From Verrucomicrobium sp. (GTDB lineage Bacteria; Verrucomicrobiota; Verrucomicrobiia; Methylacidiphilales; GAS474): a stretch of 64,000 bases of DNA. The stretch is from assembly GCA_028283855.1 (NCBI GenBank), contig JAPWJX010000003.1, positions 806,001 through 870,000 on the forward strand. Direction: 5' to 3'. The translations under genes were made by a program, and so were the position numbers. This document shows, in pieces, positions 19,964-29,554 of the stretch. Below the pieces are notes generated by a model. It ran no database searches. It was given only the letters and a program-made list of their open reading frames with translations, and was not told where the DNA came from. Each line of letters begins with the position of its first letter. Position 1 is the first letter of the stretch.

Positions 19964-20350
19964 TTAGGAAAGGGTGAGGGCGCGGAGGCGCTGGCGGACG
20001 GAGCCGTCCCACAGCTGGCTGCCCACGCGGAGGCGGACGCCGCCCAGGAGGGTGGGATCGACCTTGTATTCGACGGCCAGGGGGGCGCCGAAGCGCTCTT
20101 CCAGGCCTTTGAGGAGGGAGGCGCCTTTGTCCGGCAGCTCGACGGCGGACTCGACGGTGTGGGTGCGCTGGGCGACTTCGATCTCCGCCAGTTTCTTGAG
20201 CCGGTGGAGGATGGCCAGGTAGCCGCGGGGCTTTTCTTCCGCGACCTTGCCGATGACGGCGCGCAGGAGGGCCTCGGAGAGCCGCCCGTTCTCCAGGCAG
20301 GAGCGGTAGAGCTTGCGGGCCTCGCGGCGGGCTTCGCGGTCGATGCGCAT
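19964..20350 (-). CDS. atpH: ATP synthase delta subunit (short form)
   Basis: 128 residues, against about 175-180 in E. coli. The peripheral-stalk delta subunit connects F1 alpha N-termini to subunit b. The C-terminal domain is normal (VDPTLLGGVRLRVGSQLWDGSVRQRLRAL), while the N-terminal helical domain is reduced to about 60 residues (REARKLYRSCLENGRLSEALLRAVIGKVAEEKPRG). From memory, similarly short delta proteins occur in Verrucomicrobiota, so this probably is the natural form. A start further upstream is blocked by atpF, 22 bases away. Confidence 0.88.
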   Translation of the reverse strand: MRIDREARREARKLYRSCLENGRLSEALLRAVIGKVAEEKPRGYLAILHRLKKLAEIEVAQRTHTVESAVELPDKGASLLKGLEERFGAPLAVEYKVDPTLLGGVRLRVGSQLWDGSVRQRLRALTLS

Positions 20351-20372
20351 GGGAAGGTCGGGGTGGGGGTCT

Positions 20373-20936
20373 TTAGTTCCGGGACGTGGCGGCCAGGGTC
20401 TCGTCCTGGATGCGCTTCTGGTCGTCGGCGGTGAGGACTTTGCCGGTGGCGCGGCCGGTGGCGTCGACGACCAGGCGCAGGACTTCGCCGCGCAGCTCGC
20501 GCAGCATGCGCTCGCGCTCCTGCTCGGTGGCGGCGCGGGCGGCGGCCAGGCTCGCCTCGATTTGGCGGGCGGTTTCCTGCTGCTGTTTCTGGGACTGGAG
20601 GTCGGCGATCTGCTTGGCCTCGGCGACGATGGCGTTGGCTTTCTCGTTGGCTTCGGCCAGCAGGGCGGCGCGCTGGGTCTGGGCGGCGGCCAGCTCTTCC
20701 TTCACGCGGGCGGCGTTCTCCAGGCTTTCCTTGATGGTGGCCTGGCGCTGCTCGAGGATGGCGAGGATGGGCTGGTAGGCGAAGCGCTTGAGGCAGAGCG
20801 CGACGATGACGAAGAGGAAAATCTGGGAGAGGAGGCGCGGTCCGTCGACGCCCATGCTGTAGAAGGTGCCGGCGAGGCCGCTGACGATGCCGGGCTCGGC
20901 CTGGGCCTGGGCCAGGAAGAGGGAGGTGGGGATCAT
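20373..20936 (-). CDS. atpF: ATP synthase subunit b
   Basis: 187 residues. One N-terminal membrane helix (LLSQIFLFVIVALCLKRFAY, about 35-54) is followed by a long Ala/Glu/Gln/Arg helix that forms the dimeric peripheral stalk. An unusual ~30-residue segment with a hydrophobic start (MIPTSLFLAQAQAEPG) precedes the membrane helix and could be a signal-like extension; from memory, this also occurs in some PVC b subunits. The ATG is preceded by CCCCTCCTCCTCACCC, a sequence like the anti-Shine-Dalgarno. Confidence 0.94.
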   Translation of the reverse strand: MIPTSLFLAQAQAEPGIVSGLAGTFYSMGVDGPRLLSQIFLFVIVALCLKRFAYQPILAILEQRQATIKESLENAARVKEELAAAQTQRAALLAEANEKANAIVAEAKQIADLQSQKQQQETARQIEASLAAARAATEQERERMLRELRGEVLRLVVDATGRATGKVLTADDQKRIQDETLAATSRN

Positions 20937-20959
20937 GGGTGAGGAGGAGGGGAAGAAGA

Positions 20960-20992
20960 GGGCGGCCCAAGCCCGGATGAGCCGGGCCGCCC
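20960..20992 (-). other. Intercistronic hairpin between atpE and atpF
   Basis: GGGCGGCCC (20960-20968) pairs perfectly with GGGCCGCCC (20984-20992), with an inner CCCGG/CCGGG alternative. In the minus-strand mRNA it lies just after the atpE stop and is followed by CTCTTCTTCC. It could stabilise the atpE message or act as a partial terminator and so raise c-subunit output, which needs about ten copies per complex. Confidence 0.6.
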
Positions 20993-21011
20993 GGGTTCTA
21001 GTTACTCTTGG

Positions 21012-21224
21012 TTACTTAACGAGGAAGAGCGCGTAGAAGAAGATGGACTCGACGAGCGCGATGGAAAGGATCGCGAAGACGAGGACGGTGTTGCGGGCGC
21101 CGGGATTGCGGCCGACGGACTCGACGAACTTGGCGCCGACGAGGCCGATGCCGATGGCGACGCCGAGAAGGGCGAGGCCCGCGTGGAGGTTGCCGGTGAT
21201 TTCCGAGAGGAAGGGAGCGATCAT
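21012..21224 (-). CDS. atpE: ATP synthase subunit c
   Basis: 70 residues forming two membrane helices joined by the polar loop VGRNPGARN. The ion-carrying glutamate is in the second helix (SIALVESIFFYAL). The first helix has isoleucine (GIGIGLVGAKF) where sodium-type c subunits carry glutamine, so proton coupling is likelier, although the serine after the glutamate is shared with sodium types. I chose the ATG at 21224 because the family protein starts with this short polar N-terminus; the open frame upstream is not homologous. Confidence 0.95.
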   Translation of the reverse strand: MIAPFLSEITGNLHAGLALLGVAIGIGLVGAKFVESVGRNPGARNTVLVFAILSIALVESIFFYALFLVK

Positions 21225-21306
21225 GGGTTTCTGTGTTGGATGGTTGTTTGGGGTTGGCCTTCCCGCCGCGGCTTTTACGCAGTCCGGGGAGGACAAAGGG
21301 GTTCTC

Positions 21307-22170
21307 TTAGTGGTGGCCGCCCTCCTCGGTGGCGTGCTCGTCGTCGTGCCGGCACATCATGGCGATGAAGACGGCGCAGAGGAGGCAGAAGACCAGCGCC
21401 TGGACGGCGCCGACCAGCAGCTCGTAGAAATAGAAGGGCAGGGGGATCAGCCAGGAGAGCCAGGGGACGACGCTCATCATGGCGTCGATCATGACCTCGC
21501 CGCCGTAGACGTTGCCGTAGAGACGGAAGGTCAGGGCGATGGGGCGGATCAGGATGGAGATGACTTCCAGCACGCCGACGGCCAGGAAGACGAGGGCCAT
21601 GAGGAGGCCCACGATGCCGGCGAAGTCGCCCTTGGAGCCGAAGATGTGCTTGGCCACGCCGGCGGGGCCGTTGGTGGCGAATGCCCAGTAGGTCCAGAGG
21701 ACGAAGAAGACCAGGGACATGGCCAGGGGGAGGTTCAGGTCGGCGTTGGCGCCGCGCAGGAAGGGGCGGACCATTTCCAGGTGGTACCAGTGCTCCCCCT
21801 CGCCGTAGCCGATGGTGCCGACGCCCGGCAGGAGGCCGAACCAGTTGAGCCCCAGGATGAAGACGAAGAGGGTGGCCAGGAACCAGAAGGTGCGCTTGGC
21901 CAGGGCGGCGCCCAGGATGTCGGTCAGGAAGGAAAGGAGGCTTTCGACGACCCACTCGGCCAGGTTCTGCGCGCCGGAGGGGACGGCCTTGATCTTGCGG
22001 GTGGCCAGCTGCGCGCCGATGATCAGGAGCGCGGCGACGATCCAGGCCACCAGCATCGAGTTGGTGATGACCAGGGGGCCAAGGTGGAACAGGATGGGGG
22101 CGGCCATCGGCAGGCCCCCGGCGTGCTCGGGCGCGGAGGTCGAGGCGGCGGCAACAGCGGCAAGAAACAT
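21307..22170 (-). CDS. atpB: ATP synthase subunit a
   Basis: 287 residues with an exported-looking N-terminus (MFLAAVAAASTSAPEH) and five or six membrane helices. The essential half-channel arginine is in RPIALTFRLYGNVYGGE near residue 210, and a conserved helix FYFYELLVGAVQALVFCLLCAVFI follows in two parts. The His-rich C-terminus (CRHDDEHATEEGGHH) may bind metal or be incidental. A TTG at 22230 could give 20 more residues, but ATG 22170 fits better. It is the first gene of the operon; no atpI or atpZ precedes it. Confidence 0.94.
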   Translation of the reverse strand: MFLAAVAAASTSAPEHAGGLPMAAPILFHLGPLVITNSMLVAWIVAALLIIGAQLATRKIKAVPSGAQNLAEWVVESLLSFLTDILGAALAKRTFWFLATLFVFILGLNWFGLLPGVGTIGYGEGEHWYHLEMVRPFLRGANADLNLPLAMSLVFFVLWTYWAFATNGPAGVAKHIFGSKGDFAGIVGLLMALVFLAVGVLEVISILIRPIALTFRLYGNVYGGEVMIDAMMSVVPWLSWLIPLPFYFYELLVGAVQALVFCLLCAVFIAMMCRHDDEHATEEGGHH

Positions 22171-22270
22171 AGGAATTCCCAATAAGGGGACGAAACCTTT
22201 AGGCGGCGGCCATGGCAATGGCAATCCCAAAACAGTCTAAAGACAGCCGGAGGCCTAACTTTCCGGGATC

Positions 22271-22294
22271 CAAAGGGGGCTGAGGCCCCCTTTG
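22271..22294. terminator. Stem-loop downstream of the secreted-protein gene
   Basis: Ten-base perfect stem CAAAGGGGGC / GCCCCCTTTG around the loop TGAG. Only three Ts follow on either strand, so termination strength is doubtful. It lies between the end of the 22347-23129 gene and the atp operon promoter. Confidence 0.45.
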
Positions 22295-22346
22295 CGTCTG
22301 TAAAAACCGCGGCGAAGCCCGGAGAGAGCCGGAGGGGGGGGAGCGG

Positions 22347-23129
22347 CTACTCCGCCGTGTCCAGCTCCACCGCCTGCGGCTGTTTCGGGGCGGGGCGCCA
22401 GTCGGTCGCCAGCTGGCGTTCCTTGGCCTTCAGGGCGGCGTAGATGACGGCTTGCTCGGCATAGGTCCGCCAGGGGCCGGCGGGGACGTCGGCGTCCTCG
22501 ACGAAGCGCCAGTCGGTCTCTTCCTTGTCGGAGAGGCCCAGGTAGTCGCGGACGGCGGGGGAGATGTCGAGGCCCGCGCGGGTAAAGTCCCGGGGCCGGT
22601 CGGAACCGAAGACGTAGGCGGCGTGGTCGGTCCGCAGGGGGCCGACGTCCTGCCATTGGGCGTAGGCGATGTGCCCGTCGCCGCCGCGGATCTGGACCCA
22701 GCGGCCCTTGCACTGGGAGACGTAAGGGTGGTCGTTATGCAGGACGGCCGAGTACCAGGGGACGTATTTCCGGGCCAGGTCGGGGTTGGAGACGTCGTTG
22801 AAGGGGAGGGCGACGTAGAAGGGGTTCTCCGTGGGGGCAAAGCGCTTCGGCAGGAGCCCGGCGTGGCGGTCGGGGGCGTCGGTGCCGCCGTAGGTCTTGA
22901 TCCACTGGGCATCCCAGGCGCTGGAGAAATTCTGCGTGGCGGTCAGGTGGTTTGGGTCGGCGCCGATCCAGAAAACGGTGGTGACGATGTGGCGATGCCA
23001 GGGGAAGGCGGGGGCCGCCGCGTCCGGCTCGGAAACGTCGGCGCGGGCAACGCAAACTCCTGAATATAAGGCAAAAAGCGTAAAAAATACCCGCAGAAAG
23101 GCGGAAGGCGTCGGGGGGTGCGGCGTCAT
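22347..23129 (-). CDS. Secreted protein of unknown function, possible double-psi beta-barrel
   Basis: 260 residues with a signal peptide ([20 protein letters not shown], cleavage near residue 30). The mature part is rich in Trp, Tyr, His and Asp. The segments [34 protein letters not shown] and [15 protein letters not shown] recall the double-psi beta-barrel (RlpA/expansin/3D-like) fold, in which an aspartate in a VGP-type loop is often functional; this is a memory-based resemblance only. I do not recognise the gene. It stands alone between the atp operon and rpsB, with a C-terminal Glu/Lys/Pro-rich tail. Confidence 0.7.
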   Translation of the reverse strand: MTPHPPTPSAFLRVFFTLFALYSGVCVARADVSEPDAAAPAFPWHRHIVTTVFWIGADPNHLTATQNFSSAWDAQWIKTYGGTDAPDRHAGLLPKRFAPTENPFYVALPFNDVSNPDLARKYVPWYSAVLHNDHPYVSQCKGRWVQIRGGDGHIAYAQWQDVGPLRTDHAAYVFGSDRPRDFTRAGLDISPAVRDYLGLSDKEETDWRFVEDADVPAGPWRTYAEQAVIYAALKAKERQLATDWRPAPKQPQAVELDTAE

Positions 23130-23220
23130 CGGGCGGGGTTCAAATCAGGGGGAAGCTTAATCCAGGCCACCCGGGAGTCAATTCCCGATCGCCCGGGCCG
23201 ATCGGCTCGCGAATTTCTCC

Positions 23221-23248
23221 TTGCCAATGCGTACAAAGTCCCTACGGT
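23221..23248 (+). promoter_or_regulatory. Promoter of rpsB
   Basis: TTGCCA (23221-23226), a 16-base spacer ending AGTCCC, then TACGGT (23243-23248). The AGTCCCTACG junction is shared with the rpmG promoter. It predicts a leader of about 80 bases, which contains a three-codon reading frame (ATG AAC CGC TAA at 23301) preceded by AGGA. Confidence 0.6.
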
Positions 23249-23335
23249 CAACCTTTCCGCGCCCCGAATCGGCGTAGGAAACAAGCTTTCGATATAGGAA
23301 ATGAACCGCTAAAACAAATGGCAGGATTACTGGAT

Positions 23336-24115
23336 ATGGCAAAGGTCGACGTCAAAGAGTTAATGGAAGCCGGGGTGCACTTCGGCCACCGCACGCAGCG
23401 GTGGAACCCCAAGATGAAGCCCTTCATCTTCGAGGCCCGCAACGGCATCTACGTGATCGACCTCAACCAGTCGGCCAAGCAGCTGGAAGTCGCCGCCAAT
23501 TTCCTGCGCGAGCTCTCCGCCGAGGGGAAGAAAGTCCTCTTCGTCGGCTGCAAGAAGCAGGCCCAGCAGGTCGTCCAGGACCTGGCCCAGCGCAGCGGTT
23601 CCTGCTACGTCGCGGAGCGCTGGCTCGGCGGCACCCTGACCAATCTGACCACCATCCGCAAGTCGGTCGCCCGCATGCGCGCCATCGACGAGCTGGAGAA
23701 GAGCGGCGGCTTCGACAAGATGCACAAGAAGGAGCTGGCCGCCCTCAAGCGCGAGAGCGTCAAGCTCCACCGCAACCTCGACGGCCTCAAGGATCTCGAC
23801 AAGCCGCCCGCGGCCCTCGTCATCGTCGACATGGTCCATGAAGGCATCGCCGTCCAGGAAGCCCGCCGTCTGAAGATTCCCATCGTCGCCATCGTCGACA
23901 CCAATGCCGATCCGGAACTGGCCGACTATCCCATCGCGGGTAATGACGACGCCATCCGCTCCATCCGCGTGATGCTGGAGTCCCTCAACGACGCCATCAT
24001 CGAAGGCAAGGCCCGCCGCGGCGTGACCCCCGCCGGCTCCGAGGAGAAGGACCAGGATCTGGCCCGCTCCGCGGCCCCCGCCGACGAAGTGGCCATGACC
24101 GGCGTCTCCGCCTAA
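23336..24115 (+). CDS. rpsB: 30S ribosomal protein S2
   Basis: 259 residues from the ATG at 23336 ([27 protein letters not shown] in family terms, residues 1-27); 265 if the ATG at 23318 is used. I favour 23336 because AGGA lies nine bases upstream and S2 proteins usually begin close to [13 protein letters not shown]. Conserved S2 stretches include [27 protein letters not shown] and [20 protein letters not shown]. The acidic C-terminal tail ([18 protein letters not shown]) is lineage-specific. It forms the usual rpsB-tsf pair. Confidence 0.97.
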   Translation: MAKVDVKELMEAGVHFGHRTQRWNPKMKPFIFEARNGIYVIDLNQSAKQLEVAANFLRELSAEGKKVLFVGCKKQAQQVVQDLAQRSGSCYVAERWLGGTLTNLTTIRKSVARMRAIDELEKSGGFDKMHKKELAALKRESVKLHRNLDGLKDLDKPPAALVIVDMVHEGIAVQEARRLKIPIVAIVDTNADPELADYPIAGNDDAIRSIRVMLESLNDAIIEGKARRGVTPAGSEEKDQDLARSAAPADEVAMTGVSA

Positions 24116-24135
24116 GTCTGTAACCCTCTAGACCT

Positions 24136-24178
24136 CGGCGGGCGTCCCCAAAAAGTGGGCCGCCCGCCGTTCGTTTTC
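24136..24178 (+). terminator. Terminator-like hairpin between rpsB and tsf
   Basis: CGGCGGGCG (24136-24144) pairs with CGCCCGCCG (24161-24169), with an inner CCCA/TGGG, followed by TTCGTTTTCC. It probably attenuates read-through from rpsB into tsf. Confidence 0.65.
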
Positions 24179-24204
24179 CAAACCCCCACCCCTATCTTTT
24201 CCCT

Positions 24205-24807
24205 ATGAGCGCTGTTGAAATCGCCCCCGAACTCGTCAAGAAGCTGCGTGACCAGACCGGCGCCGGCATGATGGACTGCAAGAAGGCCCTGCTGGAAACC
24301 AAGGGCGACCTGGAAGCGGCCGAAGTCTGGCTGCGCAAGAAGGGCTCCGCCGGAGCCGCCAAGAAGGCCGGCCGCGAGGCCAAGGACGGCGTCATCGGCT
24401 CCTACATCCACGCCGGCGAGAAGGTCGGCGTCCTCATCGAGATCAATTGCGAGACCGACTTCGTCGCCCGCACCCCGGCCTTCCGCGAGCTGGTCAAGGA
24501 CCTGACCCTGCAAGTCGCCGCCGCCTCCCCCCGCTACGTCAGCCGGGAAGAGGTGCCCCAGGCGGAGATCGACAAGGAAAAGGAAGTCGCCGCCGAGACC
24601 GTCAAAGGCAAGCCCGAGAACGTCGTCGAGAAAATCGTCTCCGGCAAGCTCGACAAATACTTCGCCACGGTCTGCCTCCTGGAGCAGGGCTTCATCAAGG
24701 ACCCCAACGTGGTGGTCCGCGACCTGATCGCCGCCAAGATCGCGGAATTGGGTGAAAACATCGTCGTCCGCCGCTTCTCCCGCTTCCAGCTGGGCGAGAG
24801 CCTCTGA
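24205..24807 (+). CDS. tsf: Elongation factor Ts (short form)
   Basis: 200 residues, the short EF-Ts type that lacks part of the E. coli coiled-coil and core subdomains (E. coli has 283). EF-Ts recharges EF-Tu with GTP. The N-terminal UBA-like domain and the interacting TGAGMMDCKKALLE motif are at 18-31, followed by HAGEKVGVLIEINCETDFVAR. The C-terminal end FSRFQLGESL is typical. The ATG follows a C/T-rich stretch (CCCACCCCTATCTTTTCCCT) with no Shine-Dalgarno; TATCTT within it could be a -10 box of a near-leaderless promoter. Confidence 0.96.
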   Translation: MSAVEIAPELVKKLRDQTGAGMMDCKKALLETKGDLEAAEVWLRKKGSAGAAKKAGREAKDGVIGSYIHAGEKVGVLIEINCETDFVARTPAFRELVKDLTLQVAAASPRYVSREEVPQAEIDKEKEVAAETVKGKPENVVEKIVSGKLDKYFATVCLLEQGFIKDPNVVVRDLIAAKIAELGENIVVRRFSRFQLGESL

Positions 24808-24826
24808 GTTAAGGGCACGGCCTGAA

Positions 24827-24872
24827 GCACAAAAAAACCGGCAGGACTTCGGTCTCGCCGGTTTTTTCGTGC
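24827..24872. terminator. Strong intrinsic terminator after tsf
   Basis: GCAC-A-AAAAAACCGGC pairs with GCCGGTTTTTT-C-GTGC (24827-24843 with 24857-24872), including the T-run. It ends the rpsB-tsf unit before acs. Confidence 0.9.
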
Positions 24873-24939
24873 CTGGAGCGGGAAACAACTAGTTTTAATT
24901 GTCAGAATCGCCTGGGTGGCGCAGATTCGAGGGACGACT

Positions 24940-26886
<1,947 letters not shown>

Positions 26887-26894
26887 TCAAGACG

Positions 26895-26920
26895 CAGAGG
26901 GAGGGAAGGCCCTCCCTCTG
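26895..26920. terminator. Stem-loop after acs
   Basis: Perfect 11-base stem CAGAGGGAGGG / CCCTCCCTCTG with loop AAGG. No T-run follows, so it may protect the acs mRNA end or terminate weakly. Confidence 0.55.
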
Positions 26921-26945
26921 GACTCCCGCCCTCCGGTTGACGGGC

Positions 26946-26973
26946 TTGATTCCCGATGGGGCCGCCTTATTCT
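26946..26973 (+). promoter_or_regulatory. Promoter of pheT
   Basis: TTGATT (26946-26951), 16-base spacer, TATTCT (26968-26973). Transcription would start about five bases before the ATG at 26985. The -10 box lies in the loop of an inverted repeat GCCGCC (26961-26966) / GGCGGC (26975-26980), which could be an operator. Confidence 0.5.
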
Positions 26974-26984
26974 AGGCGGCTCCC

Positions 26985-29279
26985 ATGAAATTCTCGCTCC
27001 GCTGGCTCCAGGACTACATCGAGATCGCCCTCCCGGTCGACGCGCTCGCCGAGCGCCTCACGCAGGGCGGCACGGAGGTGGAGGGGATCGAGAAGCACGG
27101 CGTCGACGACCCGAACCTCGTCGTCGGCGAGGTCTTGAGCTTCGTCCAGCACCCGAACGCCGACCGGCTCCGGCTTTGCAAGGTTTCCACCGGCACGGAA
27201 GAGCGGCAGATCGTCTGCGGGGCCAAGAATTTCAACGTGGGCGACCGGGTGCCGCTGGCCCTCCCCGGCGCGCGCCTGCCCGGCGACTTCGTCATCAAGG
27301 AGAGCAAGCTGCGCGGCGAGCTTTCCCAGGGCATGATGTGCTCGGCCAAGGAGCTGAACCTGGCGGAGGACGCCGAGGGGCTCTTCATTCTTCCCGCGGG
27401 CACGCCCTTCGGGCCTTTTTCCGCCGTCTGTCCGCCCGACACGTTCATCGATGTCGAGGTGACGCCGAACCGGCCCGACCTCCTTTCCTACCGCGGCCTG
27501 GCGCGGGAATTGGCCGCGCTGGGGTGCGGCACGCTAAAGGCGCCGCCCGCCGCTCCCGCCCTTTCCTGGCCGCAGGAGGCCTCCGGCTGGGCGGTGGCGC
27601 TGGAAGACGAAGGCTGCCCGCTCTATTCGGTCACGGTGCTGGAAGGGGTCAAGGTCGGCCCCAGCCCGGCGTGGCTCCAGGAGAAGATCGCCGCCACCGG
27701 CCACCGGCCGATCAACAACGTCGTCGACATCACCAACTTCGTCCTCTGGGAAATGGGGCAGCCGCTCCACGCGTTCGACGCGGCGAAGCTTTCCGGCAAG
27801 AAGATTGCCGTCCGCTCCGCGCGGGCGGGAGAGATTTTGGCCGCCCTGGACGACCAGACCTACGCTTTGGCCGCCGGGGACCTCGTCATCGCCGATGAGG
27901 CGAAGCCCCACGCCCTCGCGGGCGTGATCGGCGGGAAGGAGAGCGGTGTTTCCGACGCGACGACGACCGTCGCCCTGGAGGCCGCCTGGTTCGTGCCGGG
28001 CCGGGTCCGCGCCAGCGGCCGCCGCCTGGGCATCCTGACCGACGCCGCCTACCGCTATGAGCGCCGGGTCGATCCCGCCGGGGTCTTCGCCGCGCGGGAC
28101 CGGGCGATCGCCCTCCTGCAGGAACTGTGCGGGGCGCGCATCGCCGGGGCTTCCGTCGTGGCGGGCAATCCGCCCGCCGGGCGCGTCCCCATCACGCTCC
28201 GCGCGGAGCGGCTGGACCGCGTTCTCGGCGCGCCGGTGGCGGCGGCGGAGACGGAGCGGCTCCTGGGCAGCCTGGGCGTGGAGAAGCGGGCGGAGGGCTG
28301 GCAGCCGCCCTCCTTCCGGCACGACCTGGAAGCGGAAATCGATTTGATCGAGGAAGTCGCCCGCCTGCGCGGCCTGGCCGACCTGCCGGGCCGGGTCAGC
28401 CTGGGCTGGGTGCCGGAGAGCGAGGCCGACCGCGTCCACGACAAGGCCGCCCGCCTGCGCGCCGCCCTGGCCGCGCGCGGCTGGCAGGAGTGCCTGACGG
28501 AGGCGATGGGCGAGGCCGCCCACTACGCCGACGCGCCGGAGGCGCTGGAGGTGGCCAACCCGATCAACGCGCAGTTCACCCACCTGCGCCCGAATCTGCG
28601 GGAGGGCCTCCTGGCCGTCGCCGCGCGGAACGTGGCGAAGGGGAACGCCTCCCTGCGCCTCTTCGAGCTGGGCCGCGTCTACGTCCGGCGGGAGGGGAAG
28701 ATCGTGGAGGAGACCCGGCTGGGCCTTCTCTGCCTGGGGGCGGAGCCCGCCACCTGGACGGCGCGGGAGCGCGCGGCCGATTTCTATGACCTGAAGGGCA
28801 TCGGCGATTTCCTGGAGGCCGAGGCGGGCCTGGGCGACGCCACGCGCCTGGAGCGCGGCCCCGTCCCCACGGCCGCCGCGAAGCGGCACGATTTGAAGGC
28901 GAAGGCCTTCTACGCCGAATATCACGCGGAGGGCTGGCTGCGCCACGCCGAGGCGCCGCGCCTCTTCCAAGGCCTGCCCACCTTCCCCGCCGTCCGGCGG
29001 GACGTGGCGGTGGTGGTGAAGCGGGATGTGCCCCAGGAGGCGGTCCGCCGCGCGATCCTGGACGCCTCTTCCGCCGCCGGGGCGCTGGAGGACCTCCGCC
29101 TCTTCGACGTCTTCGAGGACGCGAAGGGGGAGAAGATCGCCGCCGACAAAAAATCTTTGGCCTACGCCTTGACTTATCGCCTCAAGGACCGAACGTTGAC
29201 GGACAAGGAAGTGAACGGCTGGCAGGAGACCCTGCGCGCCTCCTTGCGCGGCGCCTTGGGTTGCGAATTTCGCGAATAG
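26985..29279 (+). CDS. pheT: Phenylalanyl-tRNA synthetase beta subunit
   Basis: 764 residues, slightly shorter than E. coli PheT (795). Domains in order: N-terminal and tRNA-binding EMAP-like domain (VVGEVLSFVQHPNADRL, about 45-61), B3/4 editing domain (VEVTPNRPDLLSYRGLARELAA, about 155-175), B5 domain, catalytic-like domain, and C-terminal anticodon-binding FDX-ACB domain (FPAVRRDVAVVVKRDVPQEAV). The alpha-subunit gene pheS, usually directly upstream, is not here; acs and a hairpin occupy its place, and pheT has its own promoter candidate. The partner must be encoded elsewhere. Confidence 0.96.
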   Translation: MKFSLRWLQDYIEIALPVDALAERLTQGGTEVEGIEKHGVDDPNLVVGEVLSFVQHPNADRLRLCKVSTGTEERQIVCGAKNFNVGDRVPLALPGARLPGDFVIKESKLRGELSQGMMCSAKELNLAEDAEGLFILPAGTPFGPFSAVCPPDTFIDVEVTPNRPDLLSYRGLARELAALGCGTLKAPPAAPALSWPQEASGWAVALEDEGCPLYSVTVLEGVKVGPSPAWLQEKIAATGHRPINNVVDITNFVLWEMGQPLHAFDAAKLSGKKIAVRSARAGEILAALDDQTYALAAGDLVIADEAKPHALAGVIGGKESGVSDATTTVALEAAWFVPGRVRASGRRLGILTDAAYRYERRVDPAGVFAARDRAIALLQELCGARIAGASVVAGNPPAGRVPITLRAERLDRVLGAPVAAAETERLLGSLGVEKRAEGWQPPSFRHDLEAEIDLIEEVARLRGLADLPGRVSLGWVPESEADRVHDKAARLRAALAARGWQECLTEAMGEAAHYADAPEALEVANPINAQFTHLRPNLREGLLAVAARNVAKGNASLRLFELGRVYVRREGKIVEETRLGLLCLGAEPATWTARERAADFYDLKGIGDFLEAEAGLGDATRLERGPVPTAAAKRHDLKAKAFYAEYHAEGWLRHAEAPRLFQGLPTFPAVRRDVAVVVKRDVPQEAVRRAILDASSAAGALEDLRLFDVFEDAKGEKIAADKKSLAYALTYRLKDRTLTDKEVNGWQETLRASLRGALGCEFRE

Positions 29280-29320
29280 CCGGGCACCCCGTTCTTTACC
29301 AGTTTTCGGAAACTTTGGCC

Positions 29321-29342
29321 CGGGAAGGCGTCGCCCTTCCCG
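29321..29342. other. Small hairpin in the pheT-mscS gap
   Basis: CGGGAAGG / CCTTCCCG with loop CGTCGC. It has no T-run. The remainder of the 275-base gap 29280-29554 shows no gene I can support and no clear promoter. Confidence 0.35.
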
Positions 29343-29554
29343 CCGCCGCACCCTTTACCCTGCGGTGCCCGTGCTTGGAGTGCATGTCTCTCTGCCGATA
29401 AGTTAACAAATGAAGAAGCCTTAGCGTGGTTGAACCGACGCCGGGCCTTCACTGGAAGGCGGACTTCAAACAGCCGCTTCATTCCTAAACATAAAATGGT
29501 CGAAAGATCCCATTCACACGACATCGCGGGGTAAATCTTTTTCAAGAGTCTGTT

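Noticed and set aside
21012-21224. Sodium-type c-ring, suggested by the Ser after the carboxyl Glu.
   Set aside because: The glutamine of helix 1 needed for sodium coordination is replaced by isoleucine, so proton coupling is the better reading.
23137-23146. tRNA T-loop-like string GGTTCAAATC upstream of rpsB.
   Set aside because: The flanking bases cannot form the T stem and no acceptor or anticodon arm is found nearby.
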